Positions 29,124-36,938 of a DNA stretch of 64,000 bases are shown here, piece by piece. The position numbers and the translations under genes were made by a program. The DNA is from Anaeromyxobacter sp. Fw109-5 (GTDB lineage Bacteria > Myxococcota > Myxococcia > Myxococcales > Anaeromyxobacteraceae), in the NCBI RefSeq assembly GCF_000017505.1, contig NC_009675.1, forward strand, positions 1 through 64,000, in the 5' to 3' direction. Below the pieces are notes generated by a model. The model searched no databases and was not told the DNA's origin. It saw nothing but the letters and a program-made list of their open reading frames with translations. The number at the start of each line of letters is the position of its first letter. The first letter of the stretch is position 1.

Positions 29124-29461
29124 AGCCGAACAAGGCGGACTACTCGGTGGAGGCGGGGCCGTCCCCGGGCACGTGGCTCCTGCGCGGGGTGATGCGCCTC
29201 GAATCGCCCGAGGCCTACGCGCGGGCGTTCGAGCCCTTGATCGCCTCCCTGGGGAGGGGCCCGGCCATCTCGATCGACCTGACGCAGGTCGCCTTCCTGA
29301 ACAGCTCCGGGATCCGGGCGCTCGCCGACGTGCTCCTGCAGGCGCGCGACAAGCGCTGCCAGGTGAAGCTGTTCGGGAGCGCGGCGGTCCCGTGGCAGAA
29401 GAAGCTCGCGAGCTCGCTCACGGCCCTCTTCCCCGAGATCGTGATGCGCGTCGACCGCTGA
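29120..29461 (+). CDS. STAS-domain anti-anti-sigma-like protein
   Basis: This 113 aa single STAS domain is the presumed substrate of the upstream phosphatase and kinase. The conserved phospho-site region is AFLNSSGIRALADVL, where the second Ser of the SSG matches the phosphorylated Ser of SpoIIAA/RsbV. The opening is a short strand-rich part (TWLLRGVMRLESPEAYAR). It overlaps the ATPase gene by four bases, so kinase and substrate are made together. In the classical cycle, the unphosphorylated form binds the kinase and frees its partner. Confidence 0.82.
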   Translation: MKPNKADYSVEAGPSPGTWLLRGVMRLESPEAYARAFEPLIASLGRGPAISIDLTQVAFLNSSGIRALADVLLQARDKRCQVKLFGSAAVPWQKKLASSLTALFPEIVMRVDR

Positions 29462-29494
29462 GCCGTCGCGCGGCGCTCGGCCGCGCCGGCCCGC

Positions 29495-29737
29495 TCACTC
29501 GAGCAGCGACGTCGGCGAGACCGCGAGGGCCTTCGCGAGGCACTCGAGCGTCTCGAGGGGCGGCGTCCGCTGGCGCCGCTCGAGCATCGAGATGTAGGAG
29601 ACCGAGAGCCGCGCCTTCGTGGCGAGGGCCTCCTGGGACAGCTTGCGGCGGAGACGTTCGCTCTTGAGGTTCAGGGCGAACTTGTCGGCGAGTGCGGGCA
29701 TGTGAAGGCTCCGGGTGAGGTACGCCCTCCGTGACAT
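29495..29737 (-). CDS. XRE-family HTH regulator
   Basis: This small DNA-binding protein of 80 aa (or 68 aa from ATG 29701) is an almost bare helix-turn-helix: KLSQEALATKARLSVSYISMLERRQRTPPLETLECLAKAL. The size and sequence are like the controller proteins of restriction-modification loci and similar autoregulators. Both ATG 29737 and ATG 29701 have a GGAG site. A perfect 7-base inverted repeat, TTGCGGA-C-TCCGCAA (29737-29751), sits over the upstream start, consistent with self-repression. It faces the partner-switch operon tail-to-tail and probably regulates a gene in this region. Confidence 0.82.
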   Translation of the reverse strand: MSRRAYLTRSLHMPALADKFALNLKSERLRRKLSQEALATKARLSVSYISMLERRQRTPPLETLECLAKALAVSPTSLLE

Positions 29738-29751
29738 TGCGGACTCCGCAA
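29737..29751. promoter_or_regulatory. Palindrome at the XRE gene start, likely operator
   Basis: The arms TTGCGGA and TCCGCAA are perfect inverted repeats around a single C. The left arm starts at the A of the upstream candidate start codon of the XRE gene (minus strand). Small XRE regulators commonly bind such short palindromes beside their own promoter. No other copy was noticed in the window. Confidence 0.5.
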
Positions 29752-29821
29752 CATGTGCTGCGAGGGCGGCACGAGGGACACTACCACTCAGCGTGAGGAT
29801 GCGCCAGGACGCAGCGTGTCC

Positions 29822-30565
29822 CTACTTGCGGGGGCGCGCCGCCGGGAACGGGACGTCGTACCGCGCGAGGAGTCGCCGCAGCGAGAAGTAGGACACGCCG
29901 AGCGCCTTCGCGAGGCCGCGCGGGTCGCGCGCGAAGAAGCGCGTGGCGGCGAGGAGATAGCGGCGCGCGGCCTCGCGGAAGGGCAGGACGTCCTCACGCG
30001 AGTGCAGCGGCCACAGCCCCGGCATCGTGCCGACGAGCTCCCCGGCGAGCTGGGCCAGCCTGCCGCGGGCCTCCTCCACGTCCGCCTCCTGCTTCTCGAT
30101 GGTGTGGGTGAGCCGCCGGCGCTCGATGGCCAGGTCCACCACGTGGGCCAGCGCCGCGCTCGACTCGTCGCGGCAGTCGAAGAAGAAGTCCGCGCCGGCC
30201 ATCACCGCGGCCATCGCATCCGACGCCCCCGCCGTCGTGGCGTACGCCAGGATGGCGAGGTCCTCGCGCGCCTCGCGGAGCTCCCGGATCGTCTCGAGCC
30301 CCGGCCCCTTGGGCAGCTCGAGGTTCACCATCGCGATGGTGACGCCGCCGGCGCGCCTGAGCGATTCGCGACCGCCCGGGACGGCGACGATCTTGAACCG
30401 GGGGTGAAGGCCGCGCTCGCCTGGCTGCTCGCGTCCGCGGACCTGGGCGAGGCGCTCGCGCAGCACCCGGCGGTGGGCGTCGTCCGGGGCTACGAGCAGG
30501 AGCACGTCATCGAACGCGTCGGGATGATCCCAGCGGATCGCGCGCATCGCGGCTTCGTCTATCAC
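29822..30565 (-). CDS. Pseudo-receiver with Fis-type HTH
   Basis: This 247 aa protein is shaped like a response regulator. Residues about 18-150 have the receiver fold (DDVLLLVAPDDAHRRVL, then MVNLELPKGPGLETIREL and ILAYATTAGASD), but the phosphoacceptor Asp is Asn in the VNLELP motif and the usual C-terminal Lys is missing. A linker helix (IEKQEADVEEARGRLAQL) leads to a Fis-type HTH with LAKALGVSYFSLRRLLARYDV. This suggests a phosphorylation-independent DNA-binding regulator. It is divergent from the ThiF-nitroreductase gene with 66 bases between, so it may control that gene. ATG and downstream starts are both possible. Confidence 0.75.
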   Translation of the reverse strand: MIDEAAMRAIRWDHPDAFDDVLLLVAPDDAHRRVLRERLAQVRGREQPGERGLHPRFKIVAVPGGRESLRRAGGVTIAMVNLELPKGPGLETIRELREAREDLAILAYATTAGASDAMAAVMAGADFFFDCRDESSAALAHVVDLAIERRRLTHTIEKQEADVEEARGRLAQLAGELVGTMPGLWPLHSREDVLPFREAARRYLLAATRFFARDPRGLAKALGVSYFSLRRLLARYDVPFPAARPRK

Positions 30566-30631
30566 GTCTGGTCGCGGGGTTCATTCGGAGGCGTACACTC
30601 GGTCCGAACACCCAACGGGAGGCACCCTGCA

Positions 30632-33085
30632 ATGCGCGGTCCGCACCAGCTGGAGTTTCGGGAGACCGCCCAGTCGCCGCGGCCCCGCCCCGCCGGCCCT
30701 CCCGGCTTCGAGCACGCGCCGCCCGATCCGGACCGGGTGCTGCGGCCCGGCCACGAGGGGAACCGGTGGCGGCCGGAGGCGTTCGCCGCAGGCGACCCGG
30801 CGGCGCGCGAGCGGCTCGCCGCGCGCGTCGTCGAGGGCGGCCTCGCCGTGCACGACACGCTGCGGGAGCAGCTCGTGGAGCTCCTCGAGACCCGCGAGCC
30901 CGCCCGGGAGCTCGAGCCCGCGGAGCTGGGCGAGCGGCTTGCGGCGCATCTCGAGGGGGCGCCGCTCGCGCACCACGGCACCTGGTTCCTCTACCCGTGG
31001 TCCCGGCGGGTCGTGCACGTGCTGCCGGAGGACGAGTTCCGCGAGCTCCGGGCGAGCCGGAACAGGAACAAGATCTCGTCCGAGGAGCAGGAGCGGCTCC
31101 GCGCCCTCCGGCTCGGCGTCATCGGGCTCTCGGTGGGGAGCGCGAGCGCGGTCGCCCTCGCGATGGAGCAGGTGGGCGGGGAGCTCTACCTCGCGGACCA
31201 CGACCGGCTGAGCCTCTCGAACCTGAACCGGCTCCGGGCCGGCGTGCACGAGATCGGGCTCCCCAAGGCCGTGCTCACCGCGCGCGCCATCGCCGAGCTC
31301 GATCCGTACCTGCGCGTGCGACCGTTCCTGGACGGGATCACCGACGGGAACATGGACGCGTTCCTTCGACCCGGCGGGCGTCCGCTCGACCTGCTCGTGG
31401 AGGAGTGCGACGACCTCTACGTGAAGGTGCGGGTGCGGGAGGCGGCGCGCGCGCTGCGCATCCCCGTGCTCATGGAGACGAGCGACCGGGGCCTCCTCGA
31501 CGTCGAGCGCTTCGACCTCGAGCCCGGGCGGCCCGTCCTCCACGGCCTCGTCGGCGCCATCGACGCGGAGCGCCTCCGCGGCCTCGACACCTCGGAGAAG
31601 GTGCCCATCGTGCTCCGCATCCTCGGCGAACGGTCGATCTCGCCGCGCCTGGCGGCGTCGCTCGTGGAGGTGAAGGCCACGCTCAAGACCTGGCCGCAGC
31701 TCGCCTCGGCCGTCTCGCTCGGCGCTGCGGTCGTGACCGACGCCGCGCGCCGCATCGCGCTCGGCCAGCTCACCTCGTCCGGGCGGTTCTACGTGGACCT
31801 CGACGAGCTCGTGCGCGACGGAGCGGGGGCGGCGCTGCCCGGGCTCCAGGACCCCCCGCCCGCGCAGGTCGAAGCGGCGTGCGCCGCCGCGCCGGCCCCG
31901 GTCGCCCCCATGGTGGTGCGGTCGCGCGCGGCGCTCGACGCGCAGCGCGTCCGGGAGCTCGTGTGGCTCGCCACGCTCGCGCCGTCCGGGGGGAACTGCC
32001 AGCCCTGGCGGTTCTCTTGGGACGGCAAGCGTCTCCGCCTGGTCCACGACGCCGCCCGCTCGCGGTCGTTCCTCGACCACCGCGATCTCGCCAGCTGGCT
32101 CGCGTTCGGCGCCGCCGTCGAGAACGTGGCGCTCGCCGCGGCCGCGATGGGGCTCGACGCCGCGGTCGAGCTCCGCCCGGATCCGGGCGATCCCGCCGCG
32201 GTGTGCGATCTCCGCTTCGCCGCGACGGGCGGCGCCGCGCCGGCGAGCGTCGTCGCGCTCGCGGCGGCCATCCCGGAGCGGGTCACGAACCGCAAGCTCG
32301 CGCCGCGCGCTCCGCTCGCCCGGCACGCGCACGACCTCCTCCTCCGCGTCGCCGCGGAGGTGCCCGGCGCGGCGCTGCACCTCGTCGAGGACCCGGAGCG
32401 GCTCGCCGCGCTCGGCGAGGTGCTCGGGCGAGGGGACCGGCTGCGCTTCCTCTCGCGCACCATGCATCGCGAGATGATGGGGGAGCTCCGCTGGAGCGCC
32501 GAGGAGGCGCGCGCGACGCGCGACGGCCTGGACGTCGCCACGCTCGAGCTCTCCGGCGCGGATCAGGCGGGCCTGCGCGTGATGTCGTCCTGGGCCGCGA
32601 TGGAGCTCGTGGGCCGCCTCGGCGGCGGGCGCGCCCTCGAGAAGCCGGCGGCGCGGGCGATGGCGGCGGCGAGCGCCGCGGGCCTCGTCTCCGTGCCCGA
32701 GCACACGCGCGAGGCCTACTTCGCAGGGGGCCGGGCCATGCAGCGCGTGTGGCTCCAGGCGACGGTCCTCGGCCTCGCGTTCCAGCCCATGACGCCGCTC
32801 ACGTACCTCTTCGCGCGCCTGGCGTCCGGCGGCGGCGAGGGGCTCACGCCGGCGGAGGCCACCACGCTGCGCGAGCTGCGGGGCCGGCTCGACCGGCTGT
32901 TCCCCGACGCGCGGGGGCGGGGGGAGCCCATGCTGTTCCGGCTCGCCGTCGCGCCCCCGGCGAGCGCGCGCGCCCTGCGCCGCGGCGTCGAGGAGGTGCT
33001 GGAGGTCGATCCGTCGGCGGAAACGCGGGCGGGTCCGCTCCGGGCGGCGCCGTTCACGTCCGCGACGCACCGGCGCGCCGGCTGA
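30632..33085 (+). CDS. ThiF (E1-like) / nitroreductase fusion (Rv1355c type)
   Basis: This 817 aa protein joins two enzyme domains. Residues about 140-400 are ThiF/MoeB-like: nucleotide-binding GLSVGSAS, DHDRLSLSNLNR (equivalent to D-x-V-x-x-SNLxRQ) and EECDDLYVKVRVREAA. Residues about 435-780 are nitroreductase-like: ATLAPSGGNCQPWRF for FMN binding and a long helical C-terminal part. The order matches the mycobacterial Rv1355c/MoeY family. Residues 1-140 are variable and Pro/Glu-rich with a HGTWFLYPWSRR block. The start ATG 30632 has a CGGGAGG site. In known pairs, E1-like enzymes adenylate a carboxylate, and McbC/SagB-type flavoenzymes oxidise azolines. The substrate here is unknown. Confidence 0.85.
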   Translation: MRGPHQLEFRETAQSPRPRPAGPPGFEHAPPDPDRVLRPGHEGNRWRPEAFAAGDPAARERLAARVVEGGLAVHDTLREQLVELLETREPARELEPAELGERLAAHLEGAPLAHHGTWFLYPWSRRVVHVLPEDEFRELRASRNRNKISSEEQERLRALRLGVIGLSVGSASAVALAMEQVGGELYLADHDRLSLSNLNRLRAGVHEIGLPKAVLTARAIAELDPYLRVRPFLDGITDGNMDAFLRPGGRPLDLLVEECDDLYVKVRVREAARALRIPVLMETSDRGLLDVERFDLEPGRPVLHGLVGAIDAERLRGLDTSEKVPIVLRILGERSISPRLAASLVEVKATLKTWPQLASAVSLGAAVVTDAARRIALGQLTSSGRFYVDLDELVRDGAGAALPGLQDPPPAQVEAACAAAPAPVAPMVVRSRAALDAQRVRELVWLATLAPSGGNCQPWRFSWDGKRLRLVHDAARSRSFLDHRDLASWLAFGAAVENVALAAAAMGLDAAVELRPDPGDPAAVCDLRFAATGGAAPASVVALAAAIPERVTNRKLAPRAPLARHAHDLLLRVAAEVPGAALHLVEDPERLAALGEVLGRGDRLRFLSRTMHREMMGELRWSAEEARATRDGLDVATLELSGADQAGLRVMSSWAAMELVGRLGGGRALEKPAARAMAAASAAGLVSVPEHTREAYFAGGRAMQRVWLQATVLGLAFQPMTPLTYLFARLASGGGEGLTPAEATTLRELRGRLDRLFPDARGRGEPMLFRLAVAPPASARALRRGVEEVLEVDPSAETRAGPLRAAPFTSATHRRAG

Positions 33086-33103
33086 GCGGCGGTGTGAGGT
33101 CGA

Positions 33104-35902
33104 TCACGCCCGCGCGGGGGTGAGGCCCGGCGCGCGCGCGCTCAGGGCCCCGATGACCCGCTGCAGCTCGTCGCTGCTCACGGGCTTGGCGAGGTGGCGG
33201 TCGAAGCCCGCCTCGATGGCCCGGCGCTGGTCGTCCGGGAGGGCGTAGCCCGTGAGCGCCACGAGCGGAAGGTCGGCCAGCGCGAGGTCCGACCGGATCG
33301 CGCGGGCGACCTCGTACCCGTCCATCCCCGGGAGGCCGATGTCGCAGAGCACGACGTCGGGGCGGAACGCGCGCACCTGCTCCATCGCCCCGTGCCCGTC
33401 GTGCGCCACGCCGACCTCGTGGCCGCACATCTCCAGCATCAGGCAGAGCGTCTCCGCCGCGTCGAGGTTGTCCTCGACGATCAGCACGCGCCGTGGCCGG
33501 GCCGCGGCGGCGGGCTCCTCGTCCCGGACGCTCCCGGACGGCGCGTCCGCGCAACGAGGGAAGCGCAGCGTGAACTCGGCGCCGCGCGCGATCCCCTCGC
33601 TGCGCGCCTCGACGGTCCCCCCGTGCAGCTCGACGAGCCCCTTCACCAGGGCGAGCCCCAGCCCGAGCCCCCCGCGGCTCCGGTGGAGGGAGTCCTCCGC
33701 CTGGATGAACGGCTCGAAGACCCGGCCGAGCAGCCGCGGCGCGATGCCCACGCCGGTGTCGCGAACCGTGACGCGCGCGCGGGCGTCGTCCTCCGCGGCC
33801 ACCTCGACCTCCACCCGCCCGCCCGCGCCGGTGAACTTCGCGGCGTTCACGAGGACGTTCCCCACGATCTGCGCCAGCCGGGTGCGATCGCCGTCCACCC
33901 AGAGCGGTCGGTCCGCGCCGGAGACCCGGAGCCCGAGCTCTTGCTGCGCGAACAGGGCAGCGTGATCGTCGACCGTGCGGCGGACGATCCCGGCGAGGTC
34001 GACGAGCGTCCGGCGCAGCTGGATCTTCCCGCGGGAGATGCGCGTCACGTCGAGCAGGTCGTCGACGAGCCGGGCGCCTCCTCGGCCCGCTTCTGCTCGC
34101 GCTCGCGATGCTCGAGAAGCGCCCAGGGCGTCCTCGTCGCGGCGTCGCTCCGTGATGTCCACGAGGGCGACCACGGCGCCGCGGGGGTCGCCGAGCTCGT
34201 CGCGCAGTGGCGCTGCGTTGCCGAGGACGTGCCGCCTCGTCCCGTCCGCGAACACGAGGCTGAACTCGTGGTTCCTGACCTCGACGCCTCGCGCCGCCGC
34301 CACCTGGAGCGGGAGCTCGTGCGCCGGGATCTCGACCCCGTCCTTCATCGCGCGGAAGCTCGGCGCGCCGTCGCCCGGCACGGTGCGGGAGAGGTTCACC
34401 GCGGGCGGAAGCCGCAGCAGCTCGCGGCAGAGGTTGTTCGCCTCGACGTGGCGAGCGTCGCGCTCGCGCGTGATGCACACGGCGGCCGGCACCGCGTCCA
34501 GCACGGCCTCCAGCTCGTCGGCCCGGGCGCGCGCGCGCTCCTCGGCCTCGCGCAGCGAGTGCTCGGCGTGCTTGCGCTCGGTGATGTCGCGCGTGACGGC
34601 CAGCACCGACGCGACGCCCTCGTCCTCCCCGGGCTCGGGCGCGAGGCGCGCCTCGTGGTACCCCGTCCCGTGGGGCCCATCGAAGCGGAACTCCAGCGTG
34701 CGCGGCTCCCCGGTCTCGAACACGCGTGCGAGCCCCGCCTCGAGGCAGGCGACCAGGTCGGCCGGGAGCTCCAGCTCCGCGCTCGTCTTGCCGGTGACGT
34801 GCGCCGCCGGGATCCCGGTCACCCGCCCGAGCGCGGCGTTGGCGTACAGCAAGCGCATGTCGCGGTCGAACCGGGTGATGACGTCCGGCGCGTGCTCGGC
34901 GAGCGTCCGGAACCGCTCCTCGCTGCGCCGGAGGGCCTGGGAGCCGCGGGCTCGCGTGATGGCCAGCGCGGCGTGATTCGCGATGGCCTCGGCGAAGTCG
35001 AGGTCCGGCTGCGGCGGACGATCGCCCTCGGCGCGGGCGACGTAGAGGAGCCCGAGCCGCTGCCCTTGCACGGAGACGGGGGCGATGAGCCAGCTCCGCG
35101 CGCCACGGCTCTTCAGCCAAGCGAGGCCCTCACCCTGGCCGTGACCTCCGCTCACGAACCTCGGGCGGCGCTCCGCGAGGGCCGCCCTCCCGGCGGGGAT
35201 GGCGTCGACGTCGAGCACCGTCCCGGTGCGACCCAGCTTCCACGCCTCGCTGTGCACCCTGGCGTGCCGCCCGTCGGGCTCGAGAAGGAGGAACGCTCCG
35301 TCGACCCCGCCGAGCAGCTCGGTCCCGCGCTCGACGGCCGCTCGGAGCACGGCGTCGAGATCGGCCCCCCCGCTCAGGTCCTGGGCCATGGACGCGAGGA
35401 GCTCCGCTCTCTCGCGGGCGAGCCGCTCGGCCGTGGGCGTTGCTCCGGACCGGGAGCGCTCGGGCTCGCTTCCCCGCTCGCGCGCGAGCGCCCCCGGCAC
35501 CTCGCGAGCGGTGAGGAGGACGCCCGCACCGAGGCGGGTGGGCACGGGCACGAGCCGCCCCTCCCAGCACGTCGAGCGGCCGTGCTGATCGATCCGCCGG
35601 CGGGACGGGAGCTCGACCGGCTCGCCCCGGCGAGCGCGCTCGAGGAGCGAGGTGAGACCGCCGTCCTCGCCCAGGAGGGCGAGGACGTCCTCGCCGACCG
35701 CCTGCGAGGAGAGCCCCATCGCGCGAAGCCAGTCGCCGTTCGCGCGCACGACCCTCCCGTCTGGCGCGACGAGGCACAGCCCGATGCCGGCGTGCGCGAA
35801 CAGTATGTCCAGCAACGGATCGGTGTCTGTGGCGGTCGGCACGGGCCCCGGTTCCAAATCGAGCCATCCTGCCGTACGGGCACCCGACGGCGCCAGTCCC
35901 AC
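33104..35902 (-). CDS. Hybrid sensor kinase without the phosphoacceptor H-box
   Basis: This 932 aa multidomain protein has PAS (about 25-150), GAF (165-315), PAS (330-440), PAS (465-585), an HATPase domain (about 645-785; N-box VNAAKFT, G1 RDTGVGIA, G2 GGLGLGLALVKGL) and a receiver (about 805-920; Asp854, Thr884, Lys906). The dimerisation domain is broken. DITERRRDEDALG joins RGGARLVDDLLDVTRISRGKIQL with only a low-complexity 20-residue linker, and no S-H-E-L-R-N-P block exists. In the same DNA the next frame encodes LLEHREREQKRAEEA, the normal helix before an H-box, which points to a deletion with frame shifts. The start may be GTG 35902 or GTG 35842. It may be a degenerate kinase or act in trans. 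Confidence 0.8.
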   Translation of the reverse strand: MGLAPSGARTAGWLDLEPGPVPTATDTDPLLDILFAHAGIGLCLVAPDGRVVRANGDWLRAMGLSSQAVGEDVLALLGEDGGLTSLLERARRGEPVELPSRRRIDQHGRSTCWEGRLVPVPTRLGAGVLLTAREVPGALARERGSEPERSRSGATPTAERLARERAELLASMAQDLSGGADLDAVLRAAVERGTELLGGVDGAFLLLEPDGRHARVHSEAWKLGRTGTVLDVDAIPAGRAALAERRPRFVSGGHGQGEGLAWLKSRGARSWLIAPVSVQGQRLGLLYVARAEGDRPPQPDLDFAEAIANHAALAITRARGSQALRRSEERFRTLAEHAPDVITRFDRDMRLLYANAALGRVTGIPAAHVTGKTSAELELPADLVACLEAGLARVFETGEPRTLEFRFDGPHGTGYHEARLAPEPGEDEGVASVLAVTRDITERKHAEHSLREAEERARARADELEAVLDAVPAAVCITRERDARHVEANNLCRELLRLPPAVNLSRTVPGDGAPSFRAMKDGVEIPAHELPLQVAAARGVEVRNHEFSLVFADGTRRHVLGNAAPLRDELGDPRGAVVALVDITERRRDEDALGASRASRARAEAGRGGARLVDDLLDVTRISRGKIQLRRTLVDLAGIVRRTVDDHAALFAQQELGLRVSGADRPLWVDGDRTRLAQIVGNVLVNAAKFTGAGGRVEVEVAAEDDARARVTVRDTGVGIAPRLLGRVFEPFIQAEDSLHRSRGGLGLGLALVKGLVELHGGTVEARSEGIARGAEFTLRFPRCADAPSGSVRDEEPAAAARPRRVLIVEDNLDAAETLCLMLEMCGHEVGVAHDGHGAMEQVRAFRPDVVLCDIGLPGMDGYEVARAIRSDLALADLPLVALTGYALPDDQRRAIEAGFDRHLAKPVSSDELQRVIGALSARAPGLTPARA

Positions 35903-36002
35903 CGTGCCCGTGAGCCCACCTCGCCGCCCGCTCGACTCCCAGTCGGGTCCGCCGGAGAGGCGACCGACGCACCGAGGGCATGGCGCGGAGGCTTCGTCGG
36001 CG

Positions 36003-36938
36003 TCACGCCGACTCGACGAACCGCACCATCCGCTCGCGGGCCGCCGCGTCCGGCAAGAGCCCGTGGGCGGCGCCCATGTTGTCCACCAGGTGCTTCACCT
36101 TGGAGGTCGCCGGGATCGCGCAGGTGACGGCGGGGTGCGAGACGGCGAACTTGAGGAAGTACTGGGCCCAGCTCGCGATGCCCAGCTCCTTCGCCCACGG
36201 TGGCAACGGCTTCCCCCGGACCTTGTCGAAGAGCCCGCCGAGCTGGAACGGCCGGTTCACGAGCACGGCGACGCCGCGCTCCGCGGCGAGCGGCAGCAGG
36301 CGGGACTCCACCTCGCGGTCCTCCAGGTTGTAGGAGAGCTGCACGAAGTCGAACCGCTCGCGCCGGAGCGCCTGCTCCAGCTCCTCGTGCATGCGCCCGT
36401 GCGAGGTGGTGATGCCGAGGTAGCGGATCCGCCCCGCCGCCTTCCACTCCTTCAGCGTGGCGAGGTGGACCTGCCAGTCGCGCAGGTTGTGGATCTGGAT
36501 GAGGTCGAGGCGCGGCACGCCCCACAGGCGCCGGGAGCGCTCCATCTGGTCGACGCCCGCCTGCTTCCCGTCCGTCCAGACCTTGGTCGCCGCGAACACC
36601 TGGCCGTGCCGCGTCGTCTTCAGCAGCTCGCCGACGACCTCCTCCGCGCGGCCGTACATCGGCGACGAGTCGAGGAGCGCGCCGCCGTGGTCGAAGAACG
36701 CCTGGACCACCGGGGCGAGCGCGGCGCGCTCGGCCCCGGGCGGCGCGTCGAAGGTGCGCGAGGTGCCGAGCCCGACGACCGGGATCGCCTCGCCGCTCGA
36801 GGGGATCTTCTTCTTCACCACGCTCCTCGACGCCCCGGCCTCCGCCCGCGGAGGCGAGGCCGCGGCCGCGGCGGCGGCGGCGAGGCCGAGGCGCCCCAGG
36901 AAGCGCCGGCGGGTCAAGGAGCGGTTCCAGGTCTCCAT
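36003..36938 (-). CDS. Tat-exported aldo/keto reductase
   Basis: This is a periplasmic NADPH-type aldo/keto reductase of 311 aa. The Tat signal is SLTRRRFLGRLG followed by a long Ala run. The fold is shown by VGLGTSRTFDAPPG, ALLDSSPMYGRAEEVVG with the catalytic Asp and Tyr, ATKVWTDGKQ with Lys, LDLIQIHNLRDW with His, and ITTSHG. Tat export with a nicotinamide cofactor is unusual; the protein would have to be folded with cofactor in the cytoplasm. ATG 36938 has a GGAGGAG site. It overlaps the end of the upstream carrier gene by 25 bases. The C-terminus is VRFVESA. Confidence 0.85.
   Translation of the reverse strand: METWNRSLTRRRFLGRLGLAAAAAAAASPPRAEAGASRSVVKKKIPSSGEAIPVVGLGTSRTFDAPPGAERAALAPVVQAFFDHGGALLDSSPMYGRAEEVVGELLKTTRHGQVFAATKVWTDGKQAGVDQMERSRRLWGVPRLDLIQIHNLRDWQVHLATLKEWKAAGRIRYLGITTSHGRMHEELEQALRRERFDFVQLSYNLEDREVESRLLPLAAERGVAVLVNRPFQLGGLFDKVRGKPLPPWAKELGIASWAQYFLKFAVSHPAVTCAIPATSKVKHLVDNMGAAHGLLPDAAARERMVRFVESA

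Noticed and set aside
29495-29751. Restriction-modification locus around the controller-like XRE gene
   Set aside because: No methyltransferase or endonuclease is present nearby.
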